A stretch of 64,000 nt of DNA from Pseudothermotoga thermarum DSM 5069 (lineage in GTDB: Bacteria; Thermotogota; Thermotogae; Thermotogales; DSM-5069). The stretch is from positions 1,538,014 through 1,602,013 of the forward strand of contig NC_015707.1 in assembly GCF_000217815.1 (NCBI RefSeq), read 5' to 3'. The translations under genes and the position numbers were made by a program. The notes beneath the pieces were generated by a model, which was given only the letters and a program-made list of their open reading frames with translations, searched no databases and was not told the DNA's origin. Every line of letters starts with the position of its first letter. Within the stretch, counting starts at the first letter, position 1. Below are positions 56,816 through 64,000 of this stretch, piece after piece.

Positions 56816-58018
56816 TCACTCTTGTTCAAGGATCCTTTTACCAAAGCTGTATCCAAGCTCCTCTGCCTTCTTAAGTGTCTCCTCAGTTGGACCTCCTTGA
56901 AAGTCAAAGATTTCAACTATTTCCCATTTCAAAGGTTCCACGATTTCTTTTATCCTTCTTGAAGCTCCACCGCTCCAGCCGTAACTTCCAAAAACCATCG
57001 TAGTTTTGTTTTGAACATGCTTAACCGATGCTATTCTCAAAACATCTTCCATTGGTGGGAACAACGAACCTTCGTAAGTCGGGGCACCTATGACCACACC
57101 TCTGTTTTTCCAAAGCGAAGCAAGGATATAGCTGACATGAGTTTCAGTGACGTTGTAAACTTCAACTGGGACTCCCGATTTGGTCAAACCATTCAAAATA
57201 CTGCTCATTACTCTTTCGGTGTTGCCATACATTGAACCGTATATTAAAGTCACGGCTTTTTCAGCAGGTTTTAAAGCGTACTCCGCCCATTGTTTGTAAA
57301 GGTTGATAACCATTGAAGGTTCTTTTCTCCAGATCAAACCGTGCGAAGGTGCAACGATCTCGATTTCAAGACTTTGAAGCTTTTCTATTGCTTTTAAAAC
57401 GTTCCTGCTAAACGTTGCCACGATGTTCGCATAATATCTGAGCATTTCCTTGATGTAAAACTCCTTGTCCTGACACTCGTCGTCGAAGATTGTCCCACGC
57501 AAAGCACCGTATCCACCAAAACCATCGCATGAGAAAAGTATCTTGTTTGTAGTTTCATAAGTCATCATCGTTTCTGGCCAGTGGACAAAAGGAGTGTAGA
57601 AAAATTTCAGATTCTTTTTCCCCAAGGAAAGTTCTTCTCCGTCTTTCACAACCTTCACGTTGGAATCAATGTGATAGTAAGCTTGAAGCATTTTCAAACC
57701 CTTATCGCTTATCAAAATCGTCGCATTCGGAGCCATCCTTTTGAAAAGACTCAAAACTCCCGTGTGATCTGGCTCCATGTGGTTTATAACTACATAATCA
57801 AGCTTGGATATCGGTATTATTTCCTCAATTTGATCGAAAAATTCATCGGTTTTAACAGCTTTGGCAAGGTCTATCAAGACGTTTTTTTCATCTGTGATTA
57901 GATACGAATTGTATGAAACCCCCTCGGCTCCTATCGGCCACAAACCTTCAAAAAGTTGTGTCAATCTGTCGTTGACACCAACCCAATAGATTCCAGGCCT
58001 GATTTCTATTGGCCTCAT
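56816..58018 (-). CDS. fprA: Flavodiiron protein (O2/NO reductase)
   Basis: Reduces O2 to water (or NO to N2O) in the cytoplasm of anaerobes. 400 residues: a metallo-beta-lactamase-like diiron domain with ligands His80, Glu82, Asp84 and His85 in N-H-M-E-P-D-H-T-G, then a flavodoxin domain from about 245 with the FMN loop Y-G-S-M-Y-G-N-T-E. There is no fused rubredoxin. ATG at 58018 follows AAGGAGG. A hairpin lies between it and the superoxide reductase gene upstream, so it is probably expressed by read-through. Confidence 0.93.
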   Translation of the reverse strand: MRPIEIRPGIYWVGVNDRLTQLFEGLWPIGAEGVSYNSYLITDEKNVLIDLAKAVKTDEFFDQIEEIIPISKLDYVVINHMEPDHTGVLSLFKRMAPNATILISDKGLKMLQAYYHIDSNVKVVKDGEELSLGKKNLKFFYTPFVHWPETMMTYETTNKILFSCDGFGGYGALRGTIFDDECQDKEFYIKEMLRYYANIVATFSRNVLKAIEKLQSLEIEIVAPSHGLIWRKEPSMVINLYKQWAEYALKPAEKAVTLIYGSMYGNTERVMSSILNGLTKSGVPVEVYNVTETHVSYILASLWKNRGVVIGAPTYEGSLFPPMEDVLRIASVKHVQNKTTMVFGSYGWSGGASRRIKEIVEPLKWEIVEIFDFQGGPTEETLKKAEELGYSFGKRILEQE

Positions 58019-58036
58019 AGTCTTTCCTCCTTGAAA

Positions 58037-58065
58037 AAGGTGCCGGAGAACCGGCACCTTTTTTT
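58037..58065. terminator. Hairpin between superoxide reductase and fprA
   Basis: GGTGCCGG-AGAA-CCGGCACC, a perfect 8-bp stem with T-runs on both strands. On the minus strand the fprA AGGAGG follows its T-run by only three bases. Confidence 0.88.
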
Positions 58066-58456
58066 ATTCAACTTTTATCTGCTTGCTGCTTTCCCAAAGA
58101 CCGTGTATGTTGCAGTATGCAAGGGCATAAAGAGTTCCAGGTTTTGTAACCTTCATCCATGTAACAGCTGCAGAGTGGGTCCAAACGCTTCCTTGGTTTG
58201 CACCAGCGACAGATTCCCCATGAACGTTGAATTCAAAAGTGGCAACGTCGTAGATAAACTTTTCTCCCTCCGGCATGAAGAACAACTTAATCCACTTGAT
58301 GTGATGTTCAGTTGTGTTTGGATGTGGTATTTCTTTTCCAACTGAAACTTTCACCTCAAACCATTCGTTTGCCTTGACGACGTCAGCGCATTCAATCACA
58401 GGTACATGTTTTTCCGCTTTCCAATCCGCACTTTGAATGTGATTTGAAAGGGGCAT
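58064..58456 (-). CDS. sor: Superoxide reductase (neelaredoxin type)
   Basis: Reduces superoxide to hydrogen peroxide without making O2. 130 residues, single-domain class II (no N-terminal desulforedoxin cluster). Iron ligands are visible: His17 in E-K-H-V-P, the histidines in I-P-H-P-N-T-T-E-H-H-I, and Cys/His in C-N-I-H-G. Lys15 next to Glu15-His17 region is the usual active-site lysine. Upstream of fprA on the same strand, so one O2-defence unit. Confidence 0.93.
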   Translation of the reverse strand: MPLSNHIQSADWKAEKHVPVIECADVVKANEWFEVKVSVGKEIPHPNTTEHHIKWIKLFFMPEGEKFIYDVATFEFNVHGESVAGANQGSVWTHSAAVTWMKVTKPGTLYALAYCNIHGLWESSKQIKVE

Positions 58457-58519
58457 TTAACCACCTCCTAAAAATATTTTACCATTATCTTTAAACAATG
58501 AAAAGCTTGCAAAAATTAA

Positions 58520-59353
58520 CTAAAGCTTTAAATTCTTCAGCTCAAGTTGTGCATTCACCACAGCTGTTATCACTCTTGTGAGAGTTTTGAATTTTTCAGT
58601 AACCATCTTCAGCAAAAATTCTGCATCTTGAAAGACTTGTTGTTGCTGATCAAGTTGTTTGCTGGTTGATGTTAGAACTTGAAGAGTCTGAGATAAAAGG
58701 TTTATGTTTTCTTGTATGCCATCAAAAAGTTTTGTCAATGAGTTTTGCAAAGTGGCAAAAATTTCTCCAACCATTTTTATACTCTTTGCCGATTCGCCTA
58801 CAGCTACAGCTAAATTGTTCATCTCATCAGTGATTCTTTTTGTTATCAAATTCGATTCATTTGCTAGTTTTTGTATCTCCGCGGCAACCACAGCAAAACC
58901 TCTACCGTATTCCCCTGCCCTTGCAGATTCAATAGAAGCATTTAAAGCAAGCAAATTGGTTTGTTTTGCTATTTTTTCGATATCCTTTACCATTGCTTGA
59001 ATATCACTAAAGCGCAAGATCGTCTTTGAAGTTTCTTCCAAGGCTTTTTGCACAGTTCCACTGATTCGAGAAATATCGGTGCCTGATTGTTTCAATTGTT
59101 CAAGTATGTCATTGACAACAGTTTTGTTCTTTTCAACCGCTGAAAGTAACTGTTGTCCTTCCTTTTCGAATGTTTCAGTTAAAGTTTCAACGGAATCTCG
59201 TAGTTTTTCAAATCTTTCTTCAAGGTTTTTAACTTTTTCAACTACTTCACGAACTCTTGAAAGCAATGCTTCATCTAATTGGTGCATGAAAGAGATCATT
59301 AAATTCTGACCATAAAAAGATGAAACCAATTTTTCGTAGGTTTCTTTATCCAT
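58520..59353 (-). CDS. Soluble cytoplasmic chemoreceptor
   Basis: Methyl-accepting chemotaxis-type signalling protein of 277 residues with no membrane segment and no separate sensor domain. Long coiled coils surround the conserved hairpin tip [19 protein letters not shown] near 130-148, which binds CheA/CheW. It follows the diiron protein gene by five bases. This two-gene arrangement matches the soluble receptor/ODP oxygen-sensing pairs known in Thermotoga and Treponema. The ATG at 59353 is set by AGGTG seven bases upstream. Confidence 0.9.
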   Translation of the reverse strand: MDKETYEKLVSSFYGQNLMISFMHQLDEALLSRVREVVEKVKNLEERFEKLRDSVETLTETFEKEGQQLLSAVEKNKTVVNDILEQLKQSGTDISRISGTVQKALEETSKTILRFSDIQAMVKDIEKIAKQTNLLALNASIESARAGEYGRGFAVVAAEIQKLANESNLITKRITDEMNNLAVAVGESAKSIKMVGEIFATLQNSLTKLFDGIQENINLLSQTLQVLTSTSKQLDQQQQVFQDAEFLLKMVTEKFKTLTRVITAVVNAQLELKNLKL

Positions 59354-59358
59354 GGTTT

Positions 59359-60120
59359 TCACCTACCATATATTTCGTCTATTATGTCAAGACCACATTT
59401 TAGATTTCTTAGCCAGTCGAAAAGTAGTTTCACATTTTTATCCTTAAAAATTGCTCCATGTTGTGGTGCAACAATATTTATTTCCTTTTTCTCAACTATC
59501 GATAACCACTTTCTAATTGCCGTATTGGATGTCATGTATCTTCGATGAAAAGCTTCCATCAATTTTACATGTTGGTTGAAGTCCTCAACGAACAGGTACC
59601 TTCCACCTTTTGGAAAAACACAAACACCGATGTCTCCAGAGAAAAGTATTTTAGCTCTTGGATCATACAAAGTGAAATTACCTGTAGCGTGAAGATAATG
59701 CGAAGGTATGAACTCAATTTCTGTACCACTTTTCAATCGGATTCTTTCACCTTTATCGGGAATTGCGACTACTCTCTTTTGATCATACACACCAAAATGC
59801 GGTAAAAATCTCGTCCACAATGCAGAAATATAGATGTTTGCCTTTTCTGCTATCGATAACCACAGAGTTATACCAGATGTTACATCAGGATCTTGATGTG
59901 TGAAAAAGATATATTTGATCTTACTTGGTTCTATCAACTCCGAAACATTCGCTAAAACTCTTGGAAAAACATGCGCTCCACCTGGATCAAGAAGAAATCC
60001 TTCGTCCGAATCAATTATCAAATATTGATTTGTTTGAACAATTCCTTCTTCTTCTTTTTCTTCCCATGCCAAGTGGACAAACTTGTGAACACCATCATCA
60101 TAAAGAATTGTGTTTTGCAT
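59359..60120 (-). CDS. ODP-type diiron oxygen-sensing protein
   Basis: 253-residue metallo-beta-lactamase-fold protein related to the diiron half of flavodiiron proteins but without flavodoxin. Ligand candidates are His75, Asp77 and Asp79 in T-H-Q-D-P-D-V, His141/His144, Asp163 in S-G-D-I-G and His221 in A-P-Q-H-G. The last histidine of the FDP motif H-x-E-x-D-H is replaced by Val80, and the Glu by Asp77. In the ODP family such proteins bind O2 and signal through a partner chemoreceptor, here the next gene. ATG at 60120, eight bases from AAGGAGG. Confidence 0.85.
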   Translation of the reverse strand: MQNTILYDDGVHKFVHLAWEEKEEEGIVQTNQYLIIDSDEGFLLDPGGAHVFPRVLANVSELIEPSKIKYIFFTHQDPDVTSGITLWLSIAEKANIYISALWTRFLPHFGVYDQKRVVAIPDKGERIRLKSGTEIEFIPSHYLHATGNFTLYDPRAKILFSGDIGVCVFPKGGRYLFVEDFNQHVKLMEAFHRRYMTSNTAIRKWLSIVEKKEINIVAPQHGAIFKDKNVKLLFDWLRNLKCGLDIIDEIYGR

Positions 60121-60219
60121 GCTTGCCACCTCCTTTGTAGTTATTTTATCAAATAAGACACGAAGATCCTAAATTGCATCGGATAAGAATTAAATTCATG
60201 TAAAAACATATAAATTTCA

Positions 60220-60250
60220 TTGAACTTTGTTTAACAACACAAGTTATAAT
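60220..60250 (+). promoter_or_regulatory. Promoter of the 5'-nucleotidase gene
   Basis: TTGAAC (60220-60225) and TATAAT (60245-60250) with a slightly long 19-base spacer, just before TGGAGGTGG. Confidence 0.55.
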
Positions 60251-60268
60251 TCCTATGGAGGTGGTAAA

Positions 60269-61762
60269 ATGAAAAGACTACTTGTATTTCTTTTGTTAAT
60301 ACTTGTCATTCTGTCATTTGCTGCGAAACTTACTATTCTTCACATTAACGATACCCATGGAAGAGCGTGGAGATTCGATGATCCAAACAATCAAAAAATT
60401 GGTGGTTTTGCAGCAATTGCAACCATCATTGAGCAAGTACGAAAAGAAGTGGAATCTCAAGGGGGTTATGTGATTTTCTTACACGCAGGTGATTTCAACA
60501 CGGGAGTACCAGAATCTGACCTTCTTGACGCTGCTCCAGATATAGTTGCGTTCAACTTGATGAAACTGGATGCTTTGGTTCTTGGCAACCACGAGTTCAA
60601 CAAACCAAAACAGCAACTTGCACGCCAGATGAAGCTTGCAAACTTTCCTTTCTTGAGCGCAAACTTTGTTGATCCTGAGGAAATTGTCAAACCGGAGCCT
60701 TACATCATCAAGGAATTTCCAGATTTGAAAGTTGCAATTTTTGGCTTGACGACGGAAGACACGTTGGTGCTTCAACCAATTCATCTAAACGGCGCGACTT
60801 TCTTGAGTGCCGTTGAAACAAGCAAAAAGCTTGTCCCGCAGCTTCGCGAAAAAGCCGACGTTGTCATAGCCCTTGCGCACCTTGGAATCGTCCCTGGAAG
60901 ATATCCGGATGCCACGACAAGCATCAAACTTGCGGAAGAAGTGGATGGAATCGACGTTATAATTGATGGACACAGCCACACAAAGATGGAAGAGGCAATG
61001 GTTGTGAACAGCACGATCATCGTCCAAGCGTGGGAATGGGGTAAGGTTGTTGGAAGACTCGACCTTGAGATTGAAGATGGGAAAATCGTTTCATGGAGTT
61101 GGAAAGCCATACCGGTTACAAGCGATGTTGAGGAGCATTTCTACGTAAAGACCGTGCTTGGCTACTTCAAAGCCCTTGGTTCGGAAAAACTTGATACCGT
61201 TATCGGCGAAACCAAGATTGTACTCGACGGCGAAAGGGCAAACGTCAGATCCAAGAGCACCAACCTTGCAAACTTGATAGCCGACGCCATGGCTTGGAGG
61301 GCCAACGCCGATGTCGCAATAATGAACGGTGGAGGCATCAGAGCATCTATAAAACCAGGAAAGATAAGTATTAGAGATGTTCTAACTGTCCTTCCGTTCA
61401 GAAACACGCTTTACGTCTTCCAAATGAAAGGTGAAGGTCTTTTGAAGATCCTTGAATATGCTTGCACGGTAAAACCTGGGCAAGGCGCATGGCCTCAAGT
61501 TTCTGGTTTAACTTTCAAAAGCGTTGGTGGAAAATTAGTAGAAGCCAAAGTGAAAGGCCAGCCCATCGATCCAGAGAAAACCTACATCGTTGCCACCAAC
61601 AACTACCTAGCACTTGGTGGAGATGGCTATGTTGTCTTCAAGCAACTCACAGGGTATGACACAGGTTTGGCTTTGGACAACGTTGTGATCGAATACATCC
61701 AAAACGTCTTGAACGGAATTATAGAAGACTACGATTCTTCACAAAGGTATGTTTACGAATGA
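60269..61762 (+). CDS. Exported 5'-nucleotidase/cyclic phosphodiesterase (UshA family)
   Basis: 497-residue exported enzyme that removes phosphate from extracellular nucleotides. Signal peptide about 1-19 (ends S-F-A-A-K). Calcineurin-like metal site with I-N-D-T-H-G-R at 26-32, G-N-H-E-F and G-H-S-H-T-K. The C-terminal nucleotidase domain has N-G-G-G-I-R-A and the late N-N-Y-L-A-L-G-G-D-G-Y. ATG at 60269 follows GGAGGTGG. No anchor is visible, so periplasmic or toga-space location is likely. Substrate could also be a sugar-nucleotide or UDP-sugar. Confidence 0.92.
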   Translation: MKRLLVFLLLILVILSFAAKLTILHINDTHGRAWRFDDPNNQKIGGFAAIATIIEQVRKEVESQGGYVIFLHAGDFNTGVPESDLLDAAPDIVAFNLMKLDALVLGNHEFNKPKQQLARQMKLANFPFLSANFVDPEEIVKPEPYIIKEFPDLKVAIFGLTTEDTLVLQPIHLNGATFLSAVETSKKLVPQLREKADVVIALAHLGIVPGRYPDATTSIKLAEEVDGIDVIIDGHSHTKMEEAMVVNSTIIVQAWEWGKVVGRLDLEIEDGKIVSWSWKAIPVTSDVEEHFYVKTVLGYFKALGSEKLDTVIGETKIVLDGERANVRSKSTNLANLIADAMAWRANADVAIMNGGGIRASIKPGKISIRDVLTVLPFRNTLYVFQMKGEGLLKILEYACTVKPGQGAWPQVSGLTFKSVGGKLVEAKVKGQPIDPEKTYIVATNNYLALGGDGYVVFKQLTGYDTGLALDNVVIEYIQNVLNGIIEDYDSSQRYVYE

Positions 61763-61768
61763 ACATTC

Positions 61769-61786
61769 GGGGGGCTTTAAGCCCCC
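61769..61786. terminator. GC hairpin between convergent genes
   Basis: GGGGGGCTTTAAGCCCCC, just after the nucleotidase stop and including the stop codon of the opposing gene. The T-tracts on both sides are poor, so it is a weak or pausing terminator. Confidence 0.6.
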
Positions 61787-63174
61787 TGCAAATTTTCTTG
61801 GTGTGTCTGAGCAACGCTTTGTTTTTCTATTTCATTCACTATTTCAAGTAGATCCAAATAGAACCTTTTTGCTTCATCCTCTAAAATCGGTTTTCCAGCG
61901 TACCTTACCTTTTCATAAATAAACGTTAGCTCCTCGAACGCCGGGATGTTCAGATTTGTAACCATTAGCAATTCTCTTGGTGTTAAATGGTGAAGGTTTG
62001 AAAAATACTTTCTTCTAAGCCACCAATAAGCTGATTTGACAAATTTTTCAGTCGGCTCAAAATCAGGTATTTTGTCCAAAGGATAAAGTTCCACGTCTTG
62101 AGGTATCTTTTCTTCTTGAACTTTTTCTTGCTTTGGCACAAGCAGTTGCTGTCGAACTTTTAAGATGTACAGCACGATCAAAACGGTCATGAAAGCAAGG
62201 ATTATCAAGGTTAAGAAATCTAAGAACAAAGCGAGATTGTAGTGCGTTTTTTCGGAAACTTTTTCAACGCTTTCATGTCTTTCAACAACCTTTCTTTCGA
62301 CAATTTGTTCACCCTCAAGACTGATCGAATACGCTTGACCAAGCGGTGGCAAATCAAACTTTGGCTTTACAGATCGTAAAACCATCGAAGTTACCGCAAC
62401 AAAGGCTGTAAATAGCAGAGCACCAAGTAGTAGCATTTTAAAAGTCCCTTTGATCCCAAAATTTGTTATCGAAAAAGTGAAGAGAAAGATCGCCGAAAGA
62501 AGCAAGATCAAAGGTATCCATATTTTCTCAATGATTTTGTTCAACCAAGTTTGCTTCGTCTCAACTGGTTGTTGTGAAATTGATTCACCACCAAAAGATG
62601 TTTCTTTTTCAACCTGCAACCTTTGTTCTTTTGCCTGCTTGCTTGAAGTTAAACTGCTCAAAAAAGTTCTAAATGGATAAAGGTTCACGTCCGAGGCGAG
62701 GATTATCACTAGTGTTGAGGCGATCAAGATCCAAAGTAAGGTCTTAACGTTTAATCGCTTCACTTTGATTAAATACCAACTTAAAACAAGTAATGTGAAG
62801 ATCAAAGCATCAACAATGGGAGAATGCGAACTTGCAAAGGTCAGATACAATCCCAAACCTATCATGGCCAAAACGGAAACAAACCTTTCTGCGTTGTAGA
62901 CAAGCAAAATTAAAATCGCTGAAAAACACATCAACAAAGCCGTTGTGAAATCGTATTTCAATATACCAACCGTAAAGATAACGCTAGCCATTACGAACGG
63001 TATAGCAAAAACCGTTGAGCAACCGCTGTTTTCCCAATTTACCACAGTCACAAAAGAGGCCGTCAGCGCCACCACCAGCGAAGCCCAGATCGGAAACAGA
63101 TTGGTCGCAAAGTAAAACGTAAACAAACCAACCAAAAAACCTTTTGACACCTGCTCAAAAACCTTCGATCTCAT
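61777..63174 (-). CDS. Membrane protein with C-terminal DUF4129 domain
   Basis: 465-residue membrane protein. The N-terminal half has about six or seven hydrophobic helices (up to about 150), then a linker region, two further helices (about 200-240 and 315-345) and a cytoplasmic DUF4129 domain at about 385-455 with W-W-L-R-R-K-Y and L-T-P-R-E-L. DUF4129 proteins occur with DUF58, MoxR ATPases and transglutaminase-like proteins in putative cell-surface assembly clusters; the role is not known. ATG at 63174 overlaps the end of the DUF58 gene by 20 bases. Confidence 0.8.
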   Translation of the reverse strand: MRSKVFEQVSKGFLVGLFTFYFATNLFPIWASLVVALTASFVTVVNWENSGCSTVFAIPFVMASVIFTVGILKYDFTTALLMCFSAILILLVYNAERFVSVLAMIGLGLYLTFASSHSPIVDALIFTLLVLSWYLIKVKRLNVKTLLWILIASTLVIILASDVNLYPFRTFLSSLTSSKQAKEQRLQVEKETSFGGESISQQPVETKQTWLNKIIEKIWIPLILLLSAIFLFTFSITNFGIKGTFKMLLLGALLFTAFVAVTSMVLRSVKPKFDLPPLGQAYSISLEGEQIVERKVVERHESVEKVSEKTHYNLALFLDFLTLIILAFMTVLIVLYILKVRQQLLVPKQEKVQEEKIPQDVELYPLDKIPDFEPTEKFVKSAYWWLRRKYFSNLHHLTPRELLMVTNLNIPAFEELTFIYEKVRYAGKPILEDEAKRFYLDLLEIVNEIEKQSVAQTHQENLQGA

Positions 63175-64000
63175 CGAAAACCTCCTGAACAGTTTGATTT
63201 GGTCTAACAATCCTAACTATTATTTGCTCCTTTTGAAGAATCTTGGCTTTTTCAAAAAGTCTTTGCATATCAAGTGGATACATCTCGTATGTTCTAGCAG
63301 GTTTGTACCTTGGATCTCTAAAACCGTATGGGATCAGAAAAACCATAACCCTTGCACACTTTGCCTTTGCCTTGATCAAAAGTGGCAGTACAGAATCTGT
63401 AAGATACATGGAAATGATCGTCAAAGTTGTTGAAGGATTCAACCTTTCCAAATCCTTTTCCAGTTCATCTGCAAGTTGTGGTCCATTTTCATCTCCTTTT
63501 GCCATTGCCAAAAGTTCCACTGCGCTTACCCAGTCGGACGTTGGTTTGTAATCGCGCTTTAAAACCTCTTTTCCAACGACTATCAAATCCACTAGGTTTC
63601 CTGTTTTTGTGAGTAGATACAAAATCGAAGAAGCAACCAAAACAGCATCCTCTTCGTAGTGGACTCTTATTTGAGCCCAAACGTTTTTTGCAAAAATTTC
63701 TTTGGACAAATTCAAATCGACGTATATCAAATTCCTGCTGATGGCAGTATAGTCCAGTTCCTTTGCGTACAATTTTCCAAATTTTGCGGAAACTTTCCAG
63801 TGAATTCTGTTGATCGGTTCTTTTGAATATTCCCTAACTCCTCTGATTTGCGTTGGATCTTCCAAAAGCTTGAAATCACATACTCTTCCAGGAATAAGCT
63901 CTCTCAAACGCGAAGGGAAGCTTTCAAGGTGCATTATTTTTGGGAGAACAAGCACTTCCTGCTGTGCTTCGTAAAAAGCCCAAATTTTGAAAAATAAAAG
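63155..64000 (-). CDS. DUF58 domain protein (5' end beyond window)
   Basis: The frame is open to the last base of the window, so the N-terminus (usually two membrane helices) is missing; 281 residues are visible. It contains the DUF58 core: E-V-L-V-L-P-K-I near the visible start, then the family motif G-V-R-E-Y-S-K-E-P-I-N-R-I-H-W-K. This is followed by a von Willebrand A-like fold with D-L-N-L-S. Coupled to the DUF4129 gene. A MoxR-type ATPase gene is expected upstream (outside the window). Confidence 0.85.
   Translation of the reverse strand, partial: LLFFKIWAFYEAQQEVLVLPKIMHLESFPSRLRELIPGRVCDFKLLEDPTQIRGVREYSKEPINRIHWKVSAKFGKLYAKELDYTAISRNLIYVDLNLSKEIFAKNVWAQIRVHYEEDAVLVASSILYLLTKTGNLVDLIVVGKEVLKRDYKPTSDWVSAVELLAMAKGDENGPQLADELEKDLERLNPSTTLTIISMYLTDSVLPLLIKAKAKCARVMVFLIPYGFRDPRYKPARTYEMYPLDMQRLFEKAKILQKEQIIVRIVRPNQTVQEVFDEIEGF

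Overview
The window looks like chromosome of a thermophilic member of the Thermotogae, most likely Pseudothermotoga or a close relative. This is inferred from gene content and order, not from a database search. The DNA is moderately AT-rich. Genes are tightly packed with ATGA/TGATG overlaps, strong AGGAGG ribosome sites and frequent GTG/TTG starts. Several promoters are of the extended -10 type (TGnTATAAT). I see no rRNA, tRNA, CRISPR array or prophage. One decayed insertion sequence is present.

Layout. 1-3.2 kb: part of an Mrp/Mbh-type cation antiporter operon. 3.2-5.5 kb: a CstA peptide transporter and an unknown protein. 5.5-8.4 kb: a zur-znuACB zinc operon with a 23-bp Fur-type palindrome, then an aminotransferase. 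9.8-21.2 kb: an unbroken arginine/carbamoyl-phosphate operon argGHCJBD-carAB, preceded by a leader with a candidate Arg-codon peptide and two tandem terminators. 21.2-37.4 kb: two neighbouring LacI-controlled sugar loci. The first carries an ABC transporter, beta-phosphoglucomutase and a GH65 phosphorylase. The second carries two exported proteins divergent from an ABC transporter and a GH130 phosphorylase. Neither locus has a transport ATPase. 37.5-42.1 kb: an S9 peptidase, MgtE (with a candidate 12-codon leader ORF) and the Sua5/TsaC tRNA-modification enzyme. 42.15-42.71 kb: the decayed IS. 42.8-47.6 kb: two tandem NuoE/NuoF-like electron-transfer modules. 47.6-54.7 kb: a nine-gene housekeeping run (pepP-efp-asp23-nusB-fhs-folD-trpS-scpA-scpB). 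54.8-56.6 kb: endonuclease III and RNase HIII. 56.8-60.1 kb: an oxygen-response cluster of flavodiiron protein, superoxide reductase, soluble chemoreceptor and ODP-like diiron protein. 60.3-64 kb: an exported 5'-nucleotidase and a DUF4129-DUF58 pair that runs off the end.

How the genes fit together. The arginine block converts glutamate-derived intermediates and carbamoyl phosphate toward arginine. Ornithine carbamoyltransferase and ArgR are not in the window. The sugar loci suggest import of oligosaccharides followed by energy-saving phosphorolysis, each under local LacI control. The NuoEF modules look like the NAD(H)-side half of a hydrogenase or Nfn-type complex whose catalytic subunit is elsewhere. 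The oxygen cluster joins detoxification (superoxide and O2 reduction) to a cytoplasmic chemotaxis sensor, as expected for an anaerobe.

The most interesting signals are in regulatory leaders. They are the argG leader with a terminator folded into the end of a short ORF, the mgtE leader ORF ending in Pro-Pro, and an 11-bp inverted repeat enclosing a permease start. Other points of interest are the unusual EF-P tip, the second NuoF with a cysteine-less N-terminal domain, and the GH130 locus with a secreted toroid protein of unknown activity.
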